A DNA stretch of 64,000 bases from contig NZ_VTUZ01000015.1 in the NCBI RefSeq assembly GCF_008369935.1, forward strand, positions 140,428-204,427, read 5' to 3'. The DNA comes from Paraburkholderia panacisoli. GTDB taxonomy: Bacteria; Pseudomonadota; Gammaproteobacteria; Burkholderiales; Burkholderiaceae. Within the stretch, counting starts at the first letter, position 1, and each line of letters opens with the position of its first letter. Below are positions 33,732-41,100 of this stretch, one piece after another. A program made the translations under genes and the position numbers. The notes beneath the pieces were generated by a model, which saw only the letters and a program-made list of their open reading frames with translations, had not been told where the DNA came from and did no database searches.

Positions 33732-35693
33732 ATGACGCAACGACTTCTTCGCCGAAAACTTCACTTTCGTATTGCCAATGCGTTGTTACCTTTGTTCGGG
33801 GCGACTCTGTTGTCAATCATCGTACCGCCGCAAGAAGCCAACGCCACGCCCCTGGCTACCATTGCTGGACCACTACGGCCCATCGAAAGCCCAATCCCCC
33901 CCTGCTCTGACGATGCATGGCGTTCGCCAGAAGTGAAGCTATTACTCGCGCCAGCTCTACGGCGCGCCGAAATCAATGCAAAAACCGAAGTTCCAGCCTG
34001 GGATTCAGCCGCATATGCCGAATTCTCGCGTAACGGGCAGCGAGCGGTCGGAGAACAAATGATCCGTCGTCGATTGGAACCATTGACGACGCTTGTTCTG
34101 GCTGAATGCATGGAAAACAAAGGGCGATTGGTGCCAGCAGTGGAGCAAGTCCTGGATGCTCTTTCGCTCCAGCCCTCATGGACACTGCCAGCCGACGATC
34201 CGGATCTTGCCAATCTCCACGGGCATTATAGCGTGGATCTTAATGCCTGCGAGACCGCCCACGATGCGGCATGGGCACTAAGATTGATGTCTCCGCGCCT
34301 TGATCCGGCAGTTCGCACGCGCTTGATTAATGCTTTGAACGAACGAATTTTCAACCCCTTGCGTGACACAATCGAACGGCGAAGGCAAGGCGCGCCGCTC
34401 GGGCCGCATTGGTGGATTGAGGGCAAGAGTAACTGGAATGCCGTTTGCGTTTCCGGCGTTGTCGGCGCAGCTTATGCGATGGGGCGCGAGGACATTAATT
34501 ACTGGCTGGCGTTTGGACGGGACGCAAGCCGCCATTACCTCGAAAGTTTCAATGACGATGGTTACTCGGATGAAGGACCATCCTACTGGAACTATGGCTT
34601 TGGGGCCTATTTGCGTTTGCGGGAAACATTGCAGTGGGCGGAACCACGTGGCTCGGATCTGCTTTCAGCCCCGAAAGCGCGAGCCATGGCAGCCTATCCG
34701 GCCAAAATATCCATGCCCGGTGATTCTGTAGCGCCTTTTGGTGATGCACCCAACATGGCGCGGATAGACGCAGTCACAAAGGCACATGCAGAAGTGGCCA
34801 TTGGGTGGACTACACCTGCAAAGTGGGCTGCCCTCGCGCACCCGACGTCGTCGGGCGGCCGGCTAAACGAAGCCCTGTGGAGATTGTGGGGCCACCCCGC
34901 GGCAGCGCCCGGCAACAGCCCGCTAACCTTCAACGAAAGCTGTTCGCTCTTTCCGACCAGCGAAGTGGCAGTTTTTCGCCCCCAAAACACCGACAGTCCC
35001 ACCGGAAGTCTTTCAGTAACGCTCAGGACGGGTGGGAGCAAGCATCACGCTCACGACGATGCCGGTAGCTACGCAATTGACATTGACGGCGTCATCGCCA
35101 CCGGCGACCCCGGCTCACCGGTTTATACAAAGGACACGTTTGGCCCACTCCGGCGCAAAGACCCTTTTGTGAACTCCTACGGACACCCGGTTCCTCTCGT
35201 CAATGGCAACATCCAACTCGATGCGACGCTCCATCAGGCCAGATGGGCGGTAAAGCCATGTTCACCGGCAACGGCACAGGTCCAGGAAGCCGCTATAGAT
35301 CTCACGCCGGTGTATGACGTAAGCGACCTTCAGATGCTACGACGCGACCTCAGTTATGACGGGCAAGCGGGACGCTTCGTCGTATTCACTGATCGCTTTA
35401 ACTCCAAACGCCCGATTTCCTTTGAGACCGCCATTGTCACGCGCGGGACCGTTACCCGCACTAACGATAGCCTGGTCATTGAACAAGGGAGCGAACGGCT
35501 TGCTGTAGATATAAAGGCGACTTCGCCTTTCGACATCAAGCTTGATACCTTCGAAGATCAGCCGACCAACCGCGCTACCCGCATTGCCCTGCGGATGCGG
35601 AATCCCGCATCTAACGGCTGTATTGCGTATCGGTTTCGGCATCCGGACGATGACAAGACGCCATCAGCATTTGGCGACTGCGCATCAAAATGA
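33732..35693 (+). CDS. Secreted heparinase II/III-like polysaccharide lyase
   Basis: This 653-residue protein has an N-terminal signal peptide (basic start, hydrophobic residues about 12-30, likely cleavage near ANA-TP). Residues about 100-400 form an alpha/alpha-toroid with SNWNAVCVSGVV and DDGYSDEGPSYWNYG, the region that carries the catalytic tyrosine in this superfamily. The beta-sheet half contains KHHAHDDAGSYAIDIDG. Relatives cleave uronic-acid-containing polymers by beta-elimination in the periplasm. It is the only plus-strand gene among the glycan operons, transcribed away from ugd. It may trim or degrade the uronate-containing polysaccharide made by the neighbours. Heparin itself is not implied. 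Confidence 0.82.
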   Translation: MTQRLLRRKLHFRIANALLPLFGATLLSIIVPPQEANATPLATIAGPLRPIESPIPPCSDDAWRSPEVKLLLAPALRRAEINAKTEVPAWDSAAYAEFSRNGQRAVGEQMIRRRLEPLTTLVLAECMENKGRLVPAVEQVLDALSLQPSWTLPADDPDLANLHGHYSVDLNACETAHDAAWALRLMSPRLDPAVRTRLINALNERIFNPLRDTIERRRQGAPLGPHWWIEGKSNWNAVCVSGVVGAAYAMGREDINYWLAFGRDASRHYLESFNDDGYSDEGPSYWNYGFGAYLRLRETLQWAEPRGSDLLSAPKARAMAAYPAKISMPGDSVAPFGDAPNMARIDAVTKAHAEVAIGWTTPAKWAALAHPTSSGGRLNEALWRLWGHPAAAPGNSPLTFNESCSLFPTSEVAVFRPQNTDSPTGSLSVTLRTGGSKHHAHDDAGSYAIDIDGVIATGDPGSPVYTKDTFGPLRRKDPFVNSYGHPVPLVNGNIQLDATLHQARWAVKPCSPATAQVQEAAIDLTPVYDVSDLQMLRRDLSYDGQAGRFVVFTDRFNSKRPISFETAIVTRGTVTRTNDSLVIEQGSERLAVDIKATSPFDIKLDTFEDQPTNRATRIALRMRNPASNGCIAYRFRHPDDDKTPSAFGDCASK

Positions 35694-35742
35694 ATGCGGC
35701 ACCCGCCACCAGGCCTGACTCGCTTGCGCGCACCGCGCCGAT

Positions 35743-36429
35743 TCAACGGAACTTCACAGAAAAGGTTGGGTTCTTTGCTATCACGCGTGCGCAGATTTCC
35801 CGAACAGCAGACTCAGAGCGGCTGAGGAAATACGCGTTCTCCCAGGCACCCGTAGCGGGGTCCCCTCCCACGACTGTCAAGCAGGCCGCAGCACCGGAAG
35901 GCTCCATCAAACGATTGATGACATCAGCGCCATAGTAACGATAGTGCCCATGGTCCTGCGGATTCGCGTAGCCCCAGTCGTTGGTTTCAGGCAAATAGTG
36001 TGGCATCGGGAAAGATACCTGCACAATGCCATCTGCCCGCACGATCCGAAGTAACTCTGTCAATGCAAGAACATCGTCCTCGATGTGTTCAAGCACGTGA
36101 TTACACACGACCCAATCGAACGATGAATCAGCATATGTGATCGCGCAAATGTCCTGACTGTTCTCGCCGCCGTACTCGGAGACCGCAAACTCGCCAAACC
36201 ATTCTCGAACGACCGCGGGATCGGACGAGAATTGGATGCAACTCTTGTCGGCAAACCTGTCACGCCCAATTGCGTCGTACACCTGCCGAAGCGAGCGATG
36301 CCGCTCCATCGAACCACAGCGCACACATTGAGGCGGCCGGCCGAATGTCAGACGGCCATTGAACCCGGGCTTGAACGAGGTGCTGCCACATATGTTGCAC
36401 GCCGACTCGACCTGAATTGAAAATTTCAA
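35743..36429 (-). CDS. SAM-dependent methyltransferase with N-terminal zinc knuckle
   Basis: This 228-residue protein has four cysteines (C11, C14, C35, C38) in a CxxC-x20-CxxC arrangement followed by GSMERHR, probably a small zinc-binding domain. The methyltransferase domain is class I like: FDWVVCNHVLEHIEDD is the post-II motif and LLRIVRADGIVQVSF follows. The usual glycine-rich SAM loop is not obvious. It is the last gene of the capsule cluster, 13 bp after the double-domain glycosyltransferase, and probably methylates a sugar of the capsule. It converges with the heparinase-like gene 49 bp away. Confidence 0.7.
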   Translation of the reverse strand: MKFSIQVESACNICGSTSFKPGFNGRLTFGRPPQCVRCGSMERHRSLRQVYDAIGRDRFADKSCIQFSSDPAVVREWFGEFAVSEYGGENSQDICAITYADSSFDWVVCNHVLEHIEDDVLALTELLRIVRADGIVQVSFPMPHYLPETNDWGYANPQDHGHYRYYGADVINRLMEPSGAAACLTVVGGDPATGAWENAYFLSRSESAVREICARVIAKNPTFSVKFR

Positions 36430-36442
36430 AACGCAATCCCCT

Positions 36443-38554
36443 TTATCTTATTCCTGAAGGCAACCGAACTTCACTATTCACATCGCGCTCTAACGTCAGA
36501 GTCACATGACGCACGCTACGATCAACGATGGTGCTAAACGGTGTCATTGCGCGTAACCAATCGACTGCCTCATCCATCGTCCTTGCCTCGATCGCACCAT
36601 TACGCAAACAGGTAGCACCATTAGTAAGCTTGACGAATATGTCGGCGCTTCGGAGTACTGCCATCCCAAACCACTCGTTTGACGAAATCATTCTCCCCGC
36701 GCCTTCTGCCCGCACAGTGATCTGCGAACGCCCTGGGACCGGAACCAGCGAGTAGTCAAGGAACTGATATGCAAATGGCGACATTGCAGCTCCGGCCAGT
36801 ACGGATTCAAAATTCTTGCGCAATCGCTCAAGGTTAACGCGCGTTTCATGATGATAAGAACTTGCGGGACGCACCTCTCGCGATGCCGCATCCTGCTGGG
36901 TGCTGAACATTTTATAATGCCTGATCGGCAGCAAGTCCGGCCGTCCTATTTCCTTCGCCGCCCTTTTTTCTCCCGCAAGGATCAAGTCGTGAAATCCCTG
37001 GTTTAGGTGGACGTCGACATCCACAAGGAAAATAGGAAATTTTCTCAACGAATCAAAGGCTCGATTCAACCGATAACGAATGTCGATTTGATAAATCCAA
37101 TTCGCATGCTCGCTATAGCTCCATTTTACGGTATTTTGTCGCTGATACAATTTTGAAATTGTAGCCGGGCGAAATTGATAATGGTTGAAAGCTCCGCGCG
37201 GAAGGGCTTGCCTGGAACGAATCGCTGGCAACGATTTGTGATCCGGCATTAGATCAAGAAGAAATCCGGCGAAATACCGGATATTTTGCCCGTGCGCCCA
37301 CTTTATCAATTGGTGGAGTTGAGTTTCAGGCGGACGAACAGAGCCGCCACCATCGTGAGTGACTTGCGGCAATTCCAGATATTCATCGCTATCGACAGTA
37401 ATTGCCCATCGATTGCGTGCGTGACTACGTAGTAATAGCTCAAGCCAGAATGCTTTTGAATATCTAAAACGGCCGCATTTTGGCTTCCATACCCAGACGT
37501 CCTTCGCTTTGATCCGTTTCGAAATCGGATCCTTGGAACCGTCGTCAACAAGCAGGAAATGCGTCACTCCGAGTCCGCGATAATGATCTAGCCACTCTTC
37601 GAGATGCTCCTCGTTTCTGATGCACGCCGTCAAAACGATTCCTTCAGGCTCGACCACAGGCGCATCGGCGCGCGTTGGTACAAGATACCAGCTATTCAAC
37701 ACTCCGATATCGAGCTTTTCAGCCATCGTCCGCTGAATTTCAACCAACTCGGAAGTATACCGAATGCGAAGCGCGTCCGATGGTGTATTCTTGAAGAATG
37801 AGCTCAAGTGATTAAAGATCGACGAATATTTGAGGCGTTCATCGTCCTGCACATAGCTATTCCTGTTTTGCCCAACCGCCACGCTCCGGTTTGCTCGACG
37901 AAGAGGATCCGAGTCGGGATCCAATTCTATCGTTTTGAGTTGAATGCCATTTTCAGAAAGAAATCGCGCGAATGGCTGACTCTTTTTAGCAATGCTCTTG
38001 CCCGAATAACAAACGTAGTGACGAGATGGGCGATGCACGAGGATGCTCAAAATAGCATCCAGTTCGTCCCACTGCCGCGGCAGAAAACTGTCGTCATATC
38101 CGATTGACCGGTAATCCTCGGCCGTCAGGGAAACGCGACCGCACGTCCCATCCCCCCAATCCCCCTGAAATTGATGCAAGATACAATCGTAGGCGTTATC
38201 TTCAAAAATATCGATAATATGGCGCCCGCCACCAGGCCCGGTAAAATTGTCACCATCCAGGCTTGCGTAGATCTTACCTTTGATGAGATTATGGAATGCG
38301 TTCTTGGCTTTTCCAAAGTGCCAGGCCTCCAGACTATCCGACTGGTAGAAACGCAAATAACCAGAAGCCAGTTCGGCTCGAAAGTTATCGGAAACCCACC
38401 TGGCAGTCTTGTCGTCTTTATCAAAGCATACGAGAATGAACTCTATCTCACCTCGATCATCCAAATTGTCCGCGAGATTTTGACGAAGCGTTGCCTGTAT
38501 ATCCGACAGCCTGTTCATGACAGGAATACAGAAAGAGAGCTTGATTTCGCTCAT
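36443..38554 (-). CDS. Two-domain glycosyltransferase (GT2-like plus GT92-like)
   Basis: This 703-residue protein starts at MSEIKLSFCIPVMNR; the start overlaps the previous stop by four bases. The N-terminal domain (residues about 1-190) is GT2-like with a DGDN acidic motif (SLDGDNFTG). The second domain (about 310-560) begins at VLTACIRNEEHLEEWLDHYRGLGV, with the acidic VDDGS and a VDSDEYLEL motif, the pattern of GT92-like or Glyco_tranf_2_4-type enzymes. A C-terminal part of about 140 residues is unassigned. Two active sites in one chain may add two successive sugars of the repeat unit. Confidence 0.75.
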   Translation of the reverse strand: MSEIKLSFCIPVMNRLSDIQATLRQNLADNLDDRGEIEFILVCFDKDDKTARWVSDNFRAELASGYLRFYQSDSLEAWHFGKAKNAFHNLIKGKIYASLDGDNFTGPGGGRHIIDIFEDNAYDCILHQFQGDWGDGTCGRVSLTAEDYRSIGYDDSFLPRQWDELDAILSILVHRPSRHYVCYSGKSIAKKSQPFARFLSENGIQLKTIELDPDSDPLRRANRSVAVGQNRNSYVQDDERLKYSSIFNHLSSFFKNTPSDALRIRYTSELVEIQRTMAEKLDIGVLNSWYLVPTRADAPVVEPEGIVLTACIRNEEHLEEWLDHYRGLGVTHFLLVDDGSKDPISKRIKAKDVWVWKPKCGRFRYSKAFWLELLLRSHARNRWAITVDSDEYLELPQVTHDGGGSVRPPETQLHQLIKWAHGQNIRYFAGFLLDLMPDHKSLPAIRSRQALPRGAFNHYQFRPATISKLYQRQNTVKWSYSEHANWIYQIDIRYRLNRAFDSLRKFPIFLVDVDVHLNQGFHDLILAGEKRAAKEIGRPDLLPIRHYKMFSTQQDAASREVRPASSYHHETRVNLERLRKNFESVLAGAAMSPFAYQFLDYSLVPVPGRSQITVRAEGAGRMISSNEWFGMAVLRSADIFVKLTNGATCLRNGAIEARTMDEAVDWLRAMTPFSTIVDRSVRHVTLTLERDVNSEVRLPSGIR

Positions 38555-39819
38555 CGTCCCGCCTCCAGTGTAGAAAAGAAACGCGTGCTCGTTTCTCGAA
38601 TCGTAAGATGTTGATGATCGCCCCAAACCTTCGTGCCGACTCTCGTCAACATTTCTTTGGGCAACCGGCAGACATAGGACAACTTGTCTGATAAGCCCTC
38701 AACGGATCCGTCATAAAGAAAGCCCGTCTCATTATCCTGAACGGCTTCCGTGAACATACCAATGCGGGGAGCGATTGTTGGCTTTTTGTAAGTTGTAGCC
38801 AGATAAAAGCTGCCTGACGTCAAAATCTTCCGATAAGGTGTCACCGACACATCAGCAATTTCCATCAAACCGGCCATTTCATTTTCATCAAGTTTGCGTC
38901 CGACCAATGTAATGTGTTCGCGTATGCGTGGCTCCATTTTAGTCAGCGCAACCGTCGCAGCCGGATCACCCATGTAACCGGCAATGACGAGATGCATGGA
39001 GTGCTGCGGATTTTCTCGTGCAATACGCGAAAAAGCCTCGATCAGATCAGGTACTCCCTTATAAGGCCTGATCATGCCGAGACACATGAGAATGCGGCGT
39101 CCCTGCAATTTATTGGGATTGATTTCTTTGGGCAGGCACGGCGTAGTCGACCGCTGAATATCGTCGTAAAGCGGGTGATCAATAAAGCGGAATTTTTCCG
39201 CAAGATTCACGTCACAATGGGACGATAGCAATTCACCCGCGCCCCGAGTGTGAATAAAAATGTGGTCGCTGACATTTGCCATCTTGCGCACCGCATAATT
39301 ACTTAGGATCTCCTGGCAAGCATTCGCATCGTGATCGATAAGGTTGTGCAAGGTCCAACAGACCGTTGCGCCAAAAGACTTGAGAGCTTTCAGAATTCCA
39401 ATATGATGATCGATGGCATGCACGCCAGCATCGAGAGAAGGCGCTCCCCAGTACAGTTCTTTCAACCAGTGCTGGTGAAATACAAGACGCTTTGAATAGG
39501 TGGCCATCACCAGCGAATTATCAAGCTCGAGCTTGTTGACAGGGCCAACCTGGTATTCAAAGTTGTTATGCTGGTCGTACAAATTCCGCTGATAAGAATT
39601 GCCAGCATAATTAGGAGAAAAGATGATGTTTTTCTCTTTTTCGATGCCAGGCGTCAACGCGCGCTTACACCTGATAGCCTCCATAGCCAACCACCAGGCC
39701 TTCGGATTGGCGTTGAAGGAATCAAGATATTGAGAGAAAGCACCTTCGAAATCCATTGACCAGTAACGCTCTCTGGCTGTTTGAATTCTGGCGAGTTCGT
39801 TCCGCGTTCCAAATGACAT
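38551..39819 (-). CDS. Family 4 glycosyltransferase
   Basis: This 422-residue protein carries a short helical N-terminal extension (residues 1-45, TPR-like) before a GT-B fold. Visible blocks are HQHWLKELYWGAP and CWTLHNLIDHDA in the acceptor lobe, then MCLGMIRPYKGVPDLIEAF, LVIAGYMGD and ISVTPY-type sequence with SGSFYLATTYKKPTIAP in the donor lobe. The TLHN block recalls mannosyl- and glucuronosyl-transferases of exopolysaccharide pathways. GDP-mannose from the nearby ManC is a possible donor, by inference. Its stop overlaps the next start by four bases. Confidence 0.8.
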   Translation of the reverse strand: MSFGTRNELARIQTARERYWSMDFEGAFSQYLDSFNANPKAWWLAMEAIRCKRALTPGIEKEKNIIFSPNYAGNSYQRNLYDQHNNFEYQVGPVNKLELDNSLVMATYSKRLVFHQHWLKELYWGAPSLDAGVHAIDHHIGILKALKSFGATVCWTLHNLIDHDANACQEILSNYAVRKMANVSDHIFIHTRGAGELLSSHCDVNLAEKFRFIDHPLYDDIQRSTTPCLPKEINPNKLQGRRILMCLGMIRPYKGVPDLIEAFSRIARENPQHSMHLVIAGYMGDPAATVALTKMEPRIREHITLVGRKLDENEMAGLMEIADVSVTPYRKILTSGSFYLATTYKKPTIAPRIGMFTEAVQDNETGFLYDGSVEGLSDKLSYVCRLPKEMLTRVGTKVWGDHQHLTIRETSTRFFSTLEAGR

Positions 39820-39852
39820 GCACAGACCTTTTATATCTTCGTCAGCGAGCCG

Positions 39853-41100
39853 CTATCGTCTTTCGGCTCTTTTGATAAACAGTTCTGGGTGTATCCGTGC
39901 CAAACAATCAGGATCAGCCGACTGCTGCCCAGGAAACTTGTCAACAATGGAGGATTGGCGGACGAAAACTAATACATTTTGCCGATACCACCACTCCACC
40001 GCGCGATTATTCCAAACTTTTTCCCGAATAAAATCGAGCGGAACGAAACCGCGCCTCTGGAATTTTTCAGCCCAATACTCGGGCCAATTTTCATTTCTGT
40101 GATCCGTTCCTCCTTGATGAGGAACGGCTGCTGAAAATAGAATGACGTCCGACAATCCGCAAAGATCTTCGACAAATTCATCTGCCCGGGATTTGTCGAG
40201 GTGTTCCGCGACTTCCAGGCTCATGGCGAGATCGAATACGCCACGTTTATCGATTTTAGCAGACAAATCATGCGGTATAAAATCTTCAATTGGAATGACC
40301 AATTGTTGGGTCGCATATTCCCCATCAAGCCCCAGGATTTTTTTCACACCCAGTTCTTTTGCGACTTTCAACCATGTCCCGGCACCACACCCAACGTCGA
40401 CGATCGACTGCGGCATGTAATGCTTGAATAATAGTGAAAGAACAACATTTGCCGACGATTCACTGCCTGGCTTTTGCGCATCATAAAAGGCCTTGTCGTA
40501 GGGATTGGCAACCGCATTCGACTTGGAAGTTGCAGGCGCCTCCCCGCGATTTTCTATCCTTTCCGGACCTTTAGCACTCAACCTGTTCTTGCTCTTCTCT
40601 GTCAATATCTGCTTTGTCTGCCAGATTTGCTCAGTTACACGTGCTTTGGTAACCAGATTCACGGCGCTTCCCGGCGTCCCGATAGCAACGGATGCTTCGA
40701 AGTGCTTTTGCGCACGCGGCTGAACACCAGCAAGCGTAGCAGCCCGGCCCAGGCTGTTATGCACACCGGCAATCAGGATTTGACTGATAAGTTTTCTGCC
40801 GATGCCCCAGTCTTGAGCGAGCCGAACGAATTGAAAGGCATCGGTCGCATTGTCATTGTTTGTTTGCAGCCGACCAGCGGCAGCCAGCAACGCCAGTTTT
40901 GCCCGGTCTGGATGATGTTGCAACGTATTCCGGTCAAGCTTGGCCAAACTTTCCCAATCGCCAAATTGCCATTGGGTGCGAGAACGCTCGAGCAGGTTCT
41001 CATCGTAAGGAACGACGAATTGTTCAGGTTCGGACTCGAACACGACGGACGGTTGATTGTCCCGTGCGGAATGGCTATCGGTAACTGATTTTTCCATCAT
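39853..41100 (-). CDS. SAM-dependent methyltransferase with helical N-terminal domain (possible chain terminator)
   Basis: A 415-residue protein. Residues about 35-160 are helical and resemble degenerate TPRs (TQWQFGDWESLAKLDRNTL, then LALLAAAGRLQ). A flexible linker leads to a class I methyltransferase with the SAM loop SIVDVGCGAGTW (234-243), LDG at the end of strand 2 and DLAMSLEVAEHL as post-motif. The start overlaps the stop of the long coiled-coil gene by four bases, so the two proteins are made together. In E. coli O9a the terminator WbdD joins a methyltransferase to a coiled-coil ruler; here the two parts appear to be separate proteins. That reading is inference. Confidence 0.7.
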   Translation of the reverse strand: MMEKSVTDSHSARDNQPSVVFESEPEQFVVPYDENLLERSRTQWQFGDWESLAKLDRNTLQHHPDRAKLALLAAAGRLQTNNDNATDAFQFVRLAQDWGIGRKLISQILIAGVHNSLGRAATLAGVQPRAQKHFEASVAIGTPGSAVNLVTKARVTEQIWQTKQILTEKSKNRLSAKGPERIENRGEAPATSKSNAVANPYDKAFYDAQKPGSESSANVVLSLLFKHYMPQSIVDVGCGAGTWLKVAKELGVKKILGLDGEYATQQLVIPIEDFIPHDLSAKIDKRGVFDLAMSLEVAEHLDKSRADEFVEDLCGLSDVILFSAAVPHQGGTDHRNENWPEYWAEKFQRRGFVPLDFIREKVWNNRAVEWWYRQNVLVFVRQSSIVDKFPGQQSADPDCLARIHPELFIKRAERR

